Of a stretch of DNA of 45,200 bases, positions 33,836-41,890 are shown one piece after another. The position numbers and the translations under genes were made by a program. Within the stretch, counting starts at the first letter, position 1; every line of letters begins with the position of its first letter. Source of the DNA: Hwanghaeella sp. (GTDB lineage: Bacteria; Pseudomonadota; Alphaproteobacteria; UBA8366; Aestuariispiraceae); NCBI GenBank assembly GCA_028282025.1, contig JANQIT010000332.1, positions 1 through 45,200 on the forward strand. The letters are read 5' to 3'. A model generated the notes under the pieces. That model did not search any database. It was not told the origin of the DNA and saw only the letters and a list, made by a program, of their open reading frames with translations.

Positions 33836-34173
33836 GTGATGCAGATAGCGCCGCCGTAATTGCGCCTGATGTTGGGGTAGCGGATCACGCGACGCCGGAC
33901 GTCCAGACCGCTGAGGTGGAAAGTCCGGAGATCGCGACCAAGGCCGAGCTCGATCATCTGATCGAGACTCGGCCTGCTCCGGCAATGGAAATGCACCTCA
34001 CGCCGGGCGGTCCCGAAACGTCCCAGATAAATCGACAGGTCGCCGTTGCCCATGAAAACCGGATCGTCGATTTGAATGAACGATTGGAGCGGATGCGGGC
34101 GAGCGTCGAAACCGACTTTTCCCTGTCGCGGCTGGGGGGCCATGCGCGGACGGACTTCGAAAGGAGCCGATAA
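33832..34173 (+). CDS. hypothetical acidic protein, 113 aa
   Basis: GTG start overlapping the previous stop (GTGA). The 113-aa product is acidic and mostly disordered in the first half. A helical stretch follows (VAVAHENRIVDLNERLERMR, about 70-89), and the protein has a basic end. It is translationally coupled to the preceding small protein. No family recognised. Confidence 0.5.
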   Translation: MSDADSAAVIAPDVGVADHATPDVQTAEVESPEIATKAELDHLIETRPAPAMEMHLTPGGPETSQINRQVAVAHENRIVDLNERLERMRASVETDFSLSRLGGHARTDFERSR

Positions 34174-34174
34174 C

Positions 34175-34207
34175 ATGGACACTCGCACGTTTAGCATTGC
34201 ATCCTAA
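34175..34207 (+). pseudogene. truncated reading frame (10 codons) at a cargo junction
   Basis: Straight after the 113-aa gene, an ATG opens MDTRTFSIAS and ends in TAA after ten codons. From there the DNA becomes AT-richer and leads into the oppositely oriented collagen-like gene. The frame looks like the 5' stub of the next operon gene cut by that insertion. Confidence 0.35.
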
Positions 34208-34232
34208 AATGCAGCGGGCACGGCTGTGGAAT

Positions 34233-35036
34233 CTAGTCCTTTCTACAAAAGTGAAGCGCTATGAAAGGCGGCATATTGTTGTGAGGAAGACCGAGCCCAC
34301 CCTGCTGAATCTCCAGGCTTTGTTGGGACCCCTGGCCGGGCGGAACACTCCACATGACTGACGCCATCCCACCAGCTGAATCGCCTCGAACCATTGGTGC
34401 GGACCAAAGCTGTATTTTCACTGAAGACTGCCGAGGCAATTCATTCCTTGTCAGAGTGTGTTCCGGTTCGCCGCCTGTTTCCCTATATGCGTTTTTGCGC
34501 CCAGCTCCGAGCACAAAACTGTCTTCGGCATCCTTGAACGATGACCATCCTCGCGGACAACCATTCGGCGTGTCGAAGGCAATGACAGCGCCTTGAAGTA
34601 CCTGGTTTAAAACACTCACATCTATGTCGTTGCCGGGGTCGCCCTTCGGACCCTGACGACCGATTGGCCCTGGATCGCCTTTATCACCTTTTGGACCAAT
34701 CGACCCTTTGTCTCCCTTCTCACCTCGAAGACCTCTCGGTCCAGGCTCTCCCTGAGGACCAGTTTCTCCTGGTGGTCCCTGCTCAACTTTCGGCAGTTCA
34801 GATTCTCTCAAAGATGCCACTTCTTGCTCTAAAGATGCGACCGAGTTCTTAAAGGTTTCGGTGTTATCTCGGAGAGTCGCTTGGATCTCAGCTCGAATTT
34901 GCTCCTCACTCATTCCGCCTGCCCATCGAACCAACTGGCCATCCGTGATGGTGTTCCCAATGTAGGATCCAAAAGCGAGAATAGCTGCTCCCACTATTCC
35001 GGGGGCAACCTTGTCACTGAACCATTGCCAACTCAT
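34233..35036 (-). CDS. membrane-anchored collagen-like protein with tail-collar-like end
   Basis: The 267-aa protein has one N-terminal membrane helix (about 11-28, [17 protein letters not shown]), a helical stalk (about 42-80), 16 uninterrupted Gly-X-Y triplets (about 87-134, rich in GDKG, GPKG and GDPG), and a C-terminal domain. That domain starts [19 protein letters not shown] and ends [18 protein letters not shown], as in phage tail-collar domains. The start at 35036 has a strong ribosome site (GGAGGG). It should form a surface or periplasmic trimer. Its presence inside a mobilisation operon is unusual. Confidence 0.8.
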   Translation of the reverse strand: MSWQWFSDKVAPGIVGAAILAFGSYIGNTITDGQLVRWAGGMSEEQIRAEIQATLRDNTETFKNSVASLEQEVASLRESELPKVEQGPPGETGPQGEPGPRGLRGEKGDKGSIGPKGDKGDPGPIGRQGPKGDPGNDIDVSVLNQVLQGAVIAFDTPNGCPRGWSSFKDAEDSFVLGAGRKNAYRETGGEPEHTLTRNELPRQSSVKIQLWSAPMVRGDSAGGMASVMWSVPPGQGSQQSLEIQQGGLGLPHNNMPPFIALHFCRKD

Positions 35037-35066
35037 TACGCCCTCCAGCAGTGGGTCGCCATTCAA

Positions 35067-35367
35067 ATCAATGTATTGTAGTAATACTGACCGGAGATTG
35101 GCAATCTAGCGAGCGCCTTTTGACTTTTCTTGGTTCAGCACGTTCGCTCGGTTATCCTGTTTTCAGATTGCTTGCTCGTCAGGTATATTCTGATCGTGAA
35201 GAGAAGGCCGATCTACTCGCAAAATAGGCGTCGAAGCCGAGTTCCCTTTTCTATTTGAGTAGCTACCTAATCGGAGAGAATTGCGCCACGCCCACCCTTC
35301 GCTCTCCAGGTTACTGTCATTGCAAATGGTTCTGACAGAGGTGGGTCCTGAGCGATGCGGCTGAGAG
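35067..35367. other. gene-free AT-rich stretch
   Basis: The 301 bp between the collagen-like gene and parE hold no supported reading frame. The sequence is AT-richer than the mobilisation genes and looks like degraded cargo. The collagen-like gene's promoter probably lies at its left end. Confidence 0.4.
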
Positions 35368-35655
35368 TTACGTTAAGACGCTCGTATCTTCCCGCCCCAG
35401 GACTCGCATGATCTCGATGACATCGCCGTTCACGCGGTAATAGATGGAATGTGCGCCATAGACGCTACGCCGGTATCCGGGGCGAATATCGTCAACGGCC
35501 CGATAGAGACGCGGTTTTTCCGCGAGCTGGTCGAACCGTTCGAACAGCCCGTCAAAATAACGGTCTGCCCGCTCCAACCCAAATGTCTCGATTCCAAATC
35601 TGTATAGCCGCCTGACGTCTTTCTCGGCCTCCAGGTTTAGCCTATACGTCGCCAT
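35368..35655 (-). CDS. ParE family toxin
   Basis: The 95-aa protein has the RelE/ParE fold signature: LNLEAEKDVRRLYRFGIETF, a mid-domain helix, then RRSVYGAHSIYYRVNGDVIEIMRVLG. ParE proteins poison DNA gyrase. It overlaps the antitoxin gene by 14 bp and is downstream of it, the normal order. Its likely job is to keep the element in the cell line. Confidence 0.88.
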   Translation of the reverse strand: MATYRLNLEAEKDVRRLYRFGIETFGLERADRYFDGLFERFDQLAEKPRLYRAVDDIRPGYRRSVYGAHSIYYRVNGDVIEIMRVLGREDTSVLT

Positions 35656-35893
35656 TCGCTCTCATTTCATCTTGAACGGAACGGCGAATATCCTCTTTGC
35701 CAAGCTCGGAAAAACCACGCTCTTCCGCCTGGATCAAGGCGGCGCGGATGCGTTCCACTTCAGCGCTGCGCAACTGCTTTTCCCGCAGCGCTTCGCGCAC
35801 GATTTCGCTGTCCGATGCATAGTGCCCCGACGCCAATTGCGCCTGAATCCATTCTTCCTGTTGCTCTGTCACGGTTATGCTTTTCTTGATCAT
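35642..35893 (-). CDS. ParD family antitoxin
   Basis: The 83-aa protein begins MIKKSITVTEQQEEWIQAQL, a ribbon-helix-helix DNA-binding domain of the ParD/CopG type. It is followed by ASDSEIVREALREKQ and a C-terminal toxin-binding tail. Start at 35893 chosen over 35917 because it matches the family N-terminus. It should neutralise the ParE toxin and repress the operon. Confidence 0.88.
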   Translation of the reverse strand: MIKKSITVTEQQEEWIQAQLASGHYASDSEIVREALREKQLRSAEVERIRAALIQAEERGFSELGKEDIRRSVQDEMRANGDV

Positions 35894-35932
35894 GATAAAT
35901 GAAACTCCTTCAAACATGACGTTATGGAATAC

Positions 35933-35951
35933 TTAATCCTACTTTATCCTA
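35933..35951 (-). promoter_or_regulatory. possible ParD operator repeats
   Basis: On the minus strand the octamers TAGGATAA and TAGGATTA lie 10 bp apart (35944-35951 and 35934-35941), about 45 bp before parD. One helical turn of spacing suits a ribbon-helix-helix repressor. This is a pattern-based suggestion only. Confidence 0.35.
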
Positions 35952-36007
35952 CCATATTTCATGCCCGAGTCCAAATCGCGATGTGCAGCTTTGCCGCTCC
36001 GATGCGA

Positions 36008-37495
36008 TCAACGTTCATGCTCCGGTCCGTTATCGCGGCCTGTGTTCATCTGTCCGTCGCGCAGCGCCTGTAGACGATCCTCATGCGATGGCTGGACAGG
36101 TACAGGATCTGGTTGAGCGTTTTCCCGGAATACTTCGGTCAAGCGATCCGTTGCCTGAGGTGGCTGCTCGATTGGCTCCGGGACTGCTGGTTGCTCTTTC
36201 GGGACTTCCTGGATGTCGGGCTCCGGTGCTTGTGGCGCGCGTAGCGGTTCCGGTGTGCTGGCGGCCTCCTTGTACGCTTCTCGGTACGGTTTGCGGTCCT
36301 GGCGCAGTTCCCACAGCAAGGCTGCTTGCTGTGATCGGCTGGCTTCAAGCTGCGATTGAAGAGCTCGGCGTTCCAGTAGTTGCGCTTGCACCATCGTATC
36401 CCGCTGTTCCCGGTCGCGCCGCAGTGCCTCTAATGCCTCCTGGACGTTCCGCTGCTGGGTAAGGGCATGTGTGCCTGTGAAGCGGTCCCAAAGTCCGCGC
36501 AAGCCCGTGTTGAGCCGCTCTGAACGTTCTCGGGATTCTTGTTCCCAGCGCTGTTGTTGTCCAAGGTCGAGGCGCTCCCGCTCCTGGCGATGCGTAGCGC
36601 TCATCGCTTGGCGTTTCGACTCGAACTCGGCCTGACGTTCATCTTGGGCGCGACGGGCTTCCTCGGTCATTCGGTTGAAGGCCTGAGACATATCCCGCGC
36701 CATACGGGCCTTGGCCTCGTCCACGCTCGGGAAACTCTCATCGGGTTTCCCAAGCCTTTCGGTTATCTCCTTTGTGTTCTTGCCGGTGTAGCGGGAGAGG
36801 GACAGAGGTTCACCATCATAGGTCACGGCCACGAAGCCGCGCCGGTCGCCCTTGGCGAGGATCAGCCCACGTTCGCTCAATGCATGTTCAAAGGCCGCGC
36901 GGCTGTCCGACACGGCCCAGCATTCCTGCATCATACCTTTCAGGTCGCGTGCATCGACGCCAATGCGTTTGGCCTGTTGGTACTCCGCGAGAGAGTAGTT
37001 GCGAGGGTCGGCGGCCTTGTTTTGCATAAGCCCTTCGGGCATGCGCCAGCCGTGTTCGAGGTAAAGGTCCCTGGAAACTTCCTGAAGCTTGTTTTTGAAG
37101 AACGGCAGATTGACCGCCTTCATTTCCTCGGCGTCGATCCGGCTGTACACCGCATGACAATGCCGCCTGTAGCCGTTCGGTCCTTCCTTCTCATGGAAAA
37201 CAACTGCCCGAGGTTGATGGGACAAGCCCAGCTTCTTCTCGATCCGCTGGAGCGCGTCTTCGAACACATCGACACTGACGCTCTCTTCCTGGGGCGGATT
37301 GAGCGACAATGAGAAAAGGAACTGTTTGCACCGCGTGCCTTTCGAGACGGCATAGGCTTCCTTCATAGCACCCACTAGATCTTCGTGAACGAAACCACGC
37401 ATATCGTGGATCTCGCAGTTCTCGTTGTCTTCCGTGTTCAGAAGGTGCAAGGCGAGTTGTTTGCCGCCGCCGCGCTGCGAGGCTTTCAGGATCAT
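36008..37495 (-). CDS. relaxase (mobilisation nuclease), possible histidine type
   Basis: The 495-aa protein has an N-terminal relaxase domain with the metal-binding histidines VVFHEKEG (H101) and RRHCHAVYSRI (H112, H114), and a long Gln/Glu-rich coiled-coil tail. Relaxases nick oriT and lead the strand into the recipient. The usual N-terminal catalytic tyrosine is missing: the place reads KQLALHLLN with H17, and no Tyr occurs before residue 48. Its start overlaps mobC by 4 bp. The subfamily recalls a group of alphaproteobacterial mobilisation proteins with the same N-terminus. Confidence 0.9.
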   Translation of the reverse strand: MILKASQRGGGKQLALHLLNTEDNENCEIHDMRGFVHEDLVGAMKEAYAVSKGTRCKQFLFSLSLNPPQEESVSVDVFEDALQRIEKKLGLSHQPRAVVFHEKEGPNGYRRHCHAVYSRIDAEEMKAVNLPFFKNKLQEVSRDLYLEHGWRMPEGLMQNKAADPRNYSLAEYQQAKRIGVDARDLKGMMQECWAVSDSRAAFEHALSERGLILAKGDRRGFVAVTYDGEPLSLSRYTGKNTKEITERLGKPDESFPSVDEAKARMARDMSQAFNRMTEEARRAQDERQAEFESKRQAMSATHRQERERLDLGQQQRWEQESRERSERLNTGLRGLWDRFTGTHALTQQRNVQEALEALRRDREQRDTMVQAQLLERRALQSQLEASRSQQAALLWELRQDRKPYREAYKEAASTPEPLRAPQAPEPDIQEVPKEQPAVPEPIEQPPQATDRLTEVFRENAQPDPVPVQPSHEDRLQALRDGQMNTGRDNGPEHER

Positions 37496-37875
37496 CGATC
37501 CTTCACCCGGAGCGCCGCCATCAACGCCGACACCGCGGCGTCGATGCGGGCACAGGACGACTGCAGCGCCTGTTCCGTTTCAGCCGTAACAGGCAATGCC
37601 CCAAGCCTTGCCGCTTTCGCTAAAGTGCGCAGGCTTGCCGCGATCTCAGATTTTCCGAGAACAGCAAGAACCTGAGCGCTGTTAAAATCATTGCGCAGTG
37701 GTGCCGCTTTGCGCTTCCGGCGCGGACGGACAGCCTGCCGGATGTTCTGACCGAACAGCTTCAGGCGCACATATTCCCCAAGGGCGAGACTCCCAGCGTC
37801 CTTTTCCAACCGCGCACGCTCTTCCGGCGTCAGGCGCAGTGTGAAAATGGTCGTTTTGGGTTCGGTCTTGGGCAT
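37492..37875 (-). CDS. MobC-like relaxosome accessory protein
   Basis: A 127-aa basic protein with a ribbon-helix-helix-like start (TIFTLRLTPEERARLEKDAG, then LALGEYVRLKLFG) followed by the basic RPRRKRKAAP and a helical end. This is the usual MobC layout. It would bind near oriT and help open the DNA for the relaxase. The overlap with the relaxase gene implies co-translation. The candidate oriT lies just upstream. Confidence 0.85.
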   Translation of the reverse strand: MPKTEPKTTIFTLRLTPEERARLEKDAGSLALGEYVRLKLFGQNIRQAVRPRRKRKAAPLRNDFNSAQVLAVLGKSEIAASLRTLAKAARLGALPVTAETEQALQSSCARIDAAVSALMAALRVKDR

Positions 37876-37899
37876 TTAAACCTCTACAAGGTAATAGTG

Positions 37900-37926
37900 T
37901 TCCGTCTCCGAAACTGCGGAGCGGAA
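37900..37926. promoter_or_regulatory. candidate oriT / MobC operator hairpin
   Basis: TTCCG-T-CTCCG at 37900-37910 pairs with CGGAG-CGGAA at 37917-37926 around AAACTG, with one bulged T. An inverted repeat directly before mobC is where relaxosomes usually bind. The nick site itself cannot be read. Confidence 0.45.
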
Positions 37927-37944
37927 TCAGTTCAATTCTGGATG

Positions 37945-37978
37945 AAACGAAAAACGCCCCTGGGCGAAACCAGGGGCG
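37945..37978 (-). terminator. rho-independent terminator, probably that of the recombinase in the circular form
   Basis: The stem CGCCCCTGG/CCAGGGGCG (37955-37978, loop GCGAAA) is followed on the minus strand by TTTTTCGTTTC. In the integrated state it faces transcripts coming from the TlpA gene. In the rebuilt circle it lies 13 bp after the recombinase stop (37991-37993). It may serve both uses. Confidence 0.8.
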
Positions 37979-37998
37979 CGTTAAGGTGCTCTATAGTT

Positions 37999-38009
37999 TA
38001 AGATGGTGG
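37999..38009. repeat. proposed attR (inner arm plus core GGTGG)
   Basis: TAAGATGG (37999-38006) mirrors the left arm and runs into core GGTGG (38005-38009). In the circular form the recombinase stop TAG would lie at 37991-37993, 13 bp before the terminator at 37955-37978. The rebuilt host site would read AAGTAAA-GGTGG-AGAGTATT. Confidence 0.55.
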
Positions 38010-38154
38010 AGAGTATTAAGGCTCAGGTCCGCAGGGAGACTTACTCACGCTTGTTTCGAGAATGTTACTCCATTCGGAGAGCACCTCGAACAAGCGGTTC
38101 GAACTTTCTCCTCCCGAGCGCGCTCTTCGGGCCGCGCTCTTCCGGCGACGTCGC

Positions 38155-38742
38155 TCAGCTTTGCGGCGTTTCGTCCAGCAGGTGCCGGACCAGTTTCTTG
38201 GCGTCCTCCGAATCCCACTCCGCCGGCCCGAACAAACCCCCGACCAGATTTCCGTTCCGGTCGATGGCGTAGGTTGCCGGCAGGCCCCGGTTCTTAAACG
38301 CCCGGCCCAATTTGAATTTCGGATCCAAATAGATCGCCAGATTGTGCAGGTCCAGGCGGTCCCGCAGGAACGGTTCCGCCTTCCGCGCGCCGCCGCGGTC
38401 CTGGTTGACCGCGACCACTTCGAAATCTTCGCCCGGGAAGGCGGCCTGCAGCCGGTCCAGGGAGGGCATTTCCTTAATGCACGGCGCGCACCAGGTCGCC
38501 CAGAAATTGACGATCAGCACCTTGCCGCGGAACGCGGTCAGGTCCGTTTCCGTTCCATCGCCCAATTGAAACGGAACGGTTGGCGCTTGGACCCGGTCCT
38601 TGACCAGGATGAAGCCGCTCATTTCCCCGCCGGTCGGCGGGTAGTCCGCGGCGCTGGCGTCCAGCGGCGCATAGGCCAGCATGCAGAATGCAAGCATGGC
38701 GAGCGCGGCGCGGCGGAAGAAAATCGAAGGGAACTCGGTCAT
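38155..38742 (-). CDS. TlpA-type periplasmic thioredoxin
   Basis: The 195-aa protein starts MTEFPSIFFRRAALAMLAFC, a signal peptide or membrane anchor (cleavage near ASAAD). Its thioredoxin-like fold has the redox motif WATWCAPC and the cis-proline region GLPATYAID. It would reduce periplasmic disulfides, for example in cytochrome c maturation. The longer frame upstream overlaps the argH promoter region and is unlikely. It is divergent from argH. The element inserted about 145 bp beyond its 3' end. Confidence 0.9.
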   Translation of the reverse strand: MTEFPSIFFRRAALAMLAFCMLAYAPLDASAADYPPTGGEMSGFILVKDRVQAPTVPFQLGDGTETDLTAFRGKVLIVNFWATWCAPCIKEMPSLDRLQAAFPGEDFEVVAVNQDRGGARKAEPFLRDRLDLHNLAIYLDPKFKLGRAFKNRGLPATYAIDRNGNLVGGLFGPAEWDSEDAKKLVRHLLDETPQS

Positions 38743-38957
38743 GACGGTCCTGAAGCGAAGATCTGTTTCCAAGGATGTAGGGCCGGAAGGCCGGAAAGTG
38801 AACGGTACTGTAGCGGCAGGAGGACGGATAATTCTCTCACAACTGCTTGATGGCGGTGCGGCAAAACCGCCTTTTGCGGCTTGCAACCGCCGCCCTGCAT
38901 CTGGATAGTCCCGGCGCGCCCGACCGCGCCTTCACAGAGCTTGAGAAAGTCCCCGTC

Positions 38958-40373
38958 ATGTCCAACCCGTCCGATACGAAAGAAGCTGCCGCAAATGCGA
39001 TGTGGGGCGGCCGGTTCGCCGCAGGTCCCGCGGAAATCATGGAACAGATCAACGCGTCTATCGATTTCGACAAGCGTCTCTATGCTCAGGACATTCAAGG
39101 ATCCAAGGCGCATGCCGCGATGCTGGCTGCGCAAGGGATCGTCTCTCAAGACGATGCGGACGCCATTGCGGCGGGTCTGGACAAAGTGCTGGCGGAGATC
39201 GAGGCGGGAGAGTTCTCCTTCAGCCGCGCGCTGGAAGACATTCACATGAATGTCGAGGCGCGCCTTAGGGAGTTGATCGGCGATCCGGCGGGACGTCTTC
39301 ACACCGCGCGCAGCCGGAACGACCAGGTCGCAACGGACGTTCGCCTGTGGCTGCGCGACCGTATCGATCATCTGGACGCCCGCCTGGCGGTTCTGCAGGA
39401 AGCGCTGATTTCCCAGGCCGAACAGCATGCGGACGCCGTCATGCCGGGATATACCCACCTGCAGGCGGCGCAACCGGTCACCTTCGGTCACCACATGCTG
39501 GCCTATGTGGAAATGATCGGGCGCGACCGGGGGCGGCTGATGGATTGCCGCAAGCGCCTGAACGAATGCCCGCTGGGTGCGGCGGCGCTGGCCGGAACCT
39601 CGTTTCCGATTGACCGTCACGCCACCGCGGCGGCGCTTGGTTTCGACCGCCCGACGGCAAACTCCATGGATAGTGTGGGCGCGCGCGATTTCATCATGGA
39701 ATTCCTCAGCGCCGCCTCGATCCTGGCGGTGCATCTCTCGCGCTTTTCCGAAGAGATCGTTATCTGGGCGTCCGACCGCTTCGCCTTCATCGACCTCAGC
39801 GACGCCTTCACGACCGGCTCGTCGATCATGCCGCAGAAAAAGAACCCGGACGCAGCGGAACTGGTGCGGGCCAAGCCGGGCCGGATCATCGGGGCGCTGG
39901 TGGCGCTGCTGACCGTCATGAAGGGTTTGCCGATGACCTTCTGCAAGGACATGCAGGAAGACAAAGAGCCCCTGTTCGACGCGGTGGACAATCTGGAACT
40001 GGCGGTCGATGCGACGGCGGGCATGGTTTTCGACATGAAACCCCGCCGGGACAAGTTGAAGGACGCCCTGGCCGGCGGCTTTCCCACCGCAACGGATCTG
40101 GCCGACTGGCTTGTCCGGGTCCTGAACATGCCGTTCCGGGACGCCCACCACGTCACCGGGTCGATTGTCGCCATGGCCGAGAAGAAGGGCGTCGATATCG
40201 CCGATCTGCCGCTGGAAGACATGCAAACGGTGGCGCCGGCGATCACGGGGGATATATATTCAGTCCTGACGGCGGAAGCGTCGGTCGCCAGCCGGACCAG
40301 TTACGGAGGCACCGCACCGGAGACGGTTCGGGCCGCGGCGGCGGACGCCCGCCGCCGCTTCCTGACGGAATAG
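38958..40373 (+). CDS. argH: argininosuccinate lyase
   Basis: The 471-aa protein has the fumarase/aspartase-superfamily signature [12 protein letters not shown] (around residue 289), the N-terminal [20 protein letters not shown] and [13 protein letters not shown]. It splits argininosuccinate to arginine and fumarate, the last step of arginine synthesis. The ATG at 38958 fits the family start. It is followed by a small lipoprotein gene and lysA, an order common in proteobacteria. Confidence 0.97.
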   Translation: MSNPSDTKEAAANAMWGGRFAAGPAEIMEQINASIDFDKRLYAQDIQGSKAHAAMLAAQGIVSQDDADAIAAGLDKVLAEIEAGEFSFSRALEDIHMNVEARLRELIGDPAGRLHTARSRNDQVATDVRLWLRDRIDHLDARLAVLQEALISQAEQHADAVMPGYTHLQAAQPVTFGHHMLAYVEMIGRDRGRLMDCRKRLNECPLGAAALAGTSFPIDRHATAAALGFDRPTANSMDSVGARDFIMEFLSAASILAVHLSRFSEEIVIWASDRFAFIDLSDAFTTGSSIMPQKKNPDAAELVRAKPGRIIGALVALLTVMKGLPMTFCKDMQEDKEPLFDAVDNLELAVDATAGMVFDMKPRRDKLKDALAGGFPTATDLADWLVRVLNMPFRDAHHVTGSIVAMAEKKGVDIADLPLEDMQTVAPAITGDIYSVLTAEASVASRTSYGGTAPETVRAAAADARRRFLTE

Positions 40374-40384
40374 GGATCGAAACG

Positions 40385-40549
40385 GTGAGAAAAAGCGCCA
40401 CGGCAAACATCGGACAGGGACGCAGGATGCTGCTGATCGCTTGCGCCGCCGTGCTGGCGCTGGGCGTCCTGTCGGGGTGCGGCAAGAAGAACGCGCCGAA
40501 ACCGCCGGGCCCCAACCCGACCTATCCGAAGACATTCCCGTCATCCTAG
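40385..40549 (+). CDS. small lipoprotein (LptM/YifL-like)
   Basis: A GTG at 40385 opens a 54-codon frame with a lipoprotein signal (ACAAVLALGVLSGC, the cysteine at residue 32) followed by GKKNAPKPPGPNPTYPKTFP. A tiny lipoprotein between argH and lysA is the known setting of the LPS-assembly lipoprotein LptM. The rest of the protein is short and proline-rich, as in that family. It starts 11 bp after argH. Confidence 0.8.
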   Translation: MRKSATANIGQGRRMLLIACAAVLALGVLSGCGKKNAPKPPGPNPTYPKTFPSS

Positions 40550-40591
40550 CGTCAAAGGCCCTGTTGGCCGGTATTTCCGGAGTAGCCGCTT

Positions 40592-41890
40592 ATGGACCAT
40601 TTCAATTATCGCGACGGCCTGCTGTATGCGGAGGACGTGCCCCTGACCCGCATCGCCGAAGAAGTCGGAACGCCGGTCTATGTCTATTCGACCGCGACGC
40701 TTGAGCGCCATTACACGGTCTTCGCCGACGCGTTCGCCGGTATGCGCGCGTCGGTCTTCTATGCGGTCAAGGCCAACTCCAACATCGCCGTGATCAAGAC
40801 CCTGGCGGATCTGGGCGCGGGGGCCGACGTCGTGTCGGAAGGGGAATTGCGCCGGGCCTTGGCCGCGGGCGTGCCGCCGCAGAAAATCGTTTTTTCAGGT
40901 GTCGGCAAGACCCGCGAGGAACTCGCCTATGCGCTTGATGTCGGGATCCTGGAAATCAACGTGGAGTCCGAAAACGAGCTTGAGCTTCTCAACGCGGTCG
41001 CCGGGGAGAAGGGGGTGACCGCAGAGATCGCCATCCGCGTGAACCCGGATGTCGACGCCAAGACGCATGCGAAGATTTCGACGGGCAAGAAGGAAAACAA
41101 GTTCGGGATCGATATCGACCGCGCCGTCGATGTCTTCCGTCACGCCCAATCGCTGACGCACATTCACCCGGTCACGGTGGCGAGCCATATCGGTTCGCAA
41201 CTGACCGATCTGGACCCGTACCGGGCGGCCTTCACGCGTCTGGTCGCGCTGGTCGGCGAGTTGCGGGCGGCGGGGATCGATATCAAGCGGCTGGATCTGG
41301 GCGGCGGACTGGGCATTCCCTATGACGGCGAGGAACCGCCGCTGCCCGACGCCTATGCGGCGCTGGTCAGGGAAGTGGTCGGCGATCTGGATGTGGAACT
41401 GTTTTTCGAGCCGGGCCGCATGATCGCGGGCAATGCCGGCATCCTGCTGTCCAAGGTGCTGTTCGAGAAGCACGGCGAAGCGCGGCGTTTTGTCATCCTG
41501 GATGCGGCGATGAACGATCTGATCCGGCCCGCGCTGTATGATGGGCACCACGGCCTGAAGCCAGTGAAAGAGCCGTCCTCGGACGCGGATTGGACCCCGG
41601 CAGACATCGTCGGTCCGGTCTGCGAATCCGGTGACACCTTTGCCAAGGACAGGCTTCTGCCACGGTTTGTTGATGGCGAGTTGGTAGCCTTCACCTCTGC
41701 GGGCGCGTATGGTGCGGTTATGGCGTCGACCTACAATACGCGGCCCCTGGTGCCGGAAGTGCTCGTCAAGGGCGACCGTTACGCGGTCATCCGCCCACGG
41801 CAGACCTTCGAGGAGATTCTGGGTGCTGAGCGGTTTCCCGACTGGCAGACCGACGACGGCGGCGGAAGAATGGCAGCGGTGAGCGGATGA
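40592..41890 (+). CDS. lysA: diaminopimelate decarboxylase
   Basis: The 432-aa protein carries the PLP-lysine motif FYAVKANSN (about residues 55-63), LDLGGGLGIPYDG, FEPGRMIAGNAG, and the late CESGDTFAKDR, all diagnostic for LysA. It decarboxylates meso-diaminopimelate to lysine, the final step of lysine synthesis. Full length. It overlaps the next gene by 4 bp (ATGA). Confidence 0.97.
   Translation: MDHFNYRDGLLYAEDVPLTRIAEEVGTPVYVYSTATLERHYTVFADAFAGMRASVFYAVKANSNIAVIKTLADLGAGADVVSEGELRRALAAGVPPQKIVFSGVGKTREELAYALDVGILEINVESENELELLNAVAGEKGVTAEIAIRVNPDVDAKTHAKISTGKKENKFGIDIDRAVDVFRHAQSLTHIHPVTVASHIGSQLTDLDPYRAAFTRLVALVGELRAAGIDIKRLDLGGGLGIPYDGEEPPLPDAYAALVREVVGDLDVELFFEPGRMIAGNAGILLSKVLFEKHGEARRFVILDAAMNDLIRPALYDGHHGLKPVKEPSSDADWTPADIVGPVCESGDTFAKDRLLPRFVDGELVAFTSAGAYGAVMASTYNTRPLVPEVLVKGDRYAVIRPRQTFEEILGAERFPDWQTDDGGGRMAAVSG

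Larger units (their letters stand above)
15484..38009. mobile_element. integrative and mobilizable element (about 22.5 kb)
   Basis: The block between the Hpt-like gene and the TlpA gene has a large serine recombinase at the left end and MobC plus relaxase at the right end. It also holds a coupling ATPase, ParDE, resolvases, and cargo of lower GC than the host. No VirB/Trb mating-pore genes are present, so it should be mobilised by a helper. The ends are placed at the 5-bp repeats GGTGG (15484-15488 and 38005-38009), flanked inside by CCATCTTA and TAAGATGG. The recombinase frame and terminator logic described for attL supports these ends, but they are a reconstruction. Confidence 0.75.

Noticed and set aside
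15484-38009. CRISPR array or Cas genes in the element
   Set aside because: No set of regularly spaced direct repeats and no Cas-like proteins were seen on either strand.
37984-38096. Inverted repeat AGGTGCTCT / AGAGCACCT across the right end of the element, considered as the true boundary
   Set aside because: One arm is inside and one outside the end supported by the recombinase frame and terminator; a 9-bp match over 110 bp can be chance.
38007-38272. A GTG-started frame beginning at the attR core (ESIKAQVRRETYSRLF)
   Set aside because: In the rebuilt host site a stop lies just before it, there is no ribosome site, and it overlaps the TlpA 3' end; I see no reason to call it a gene.
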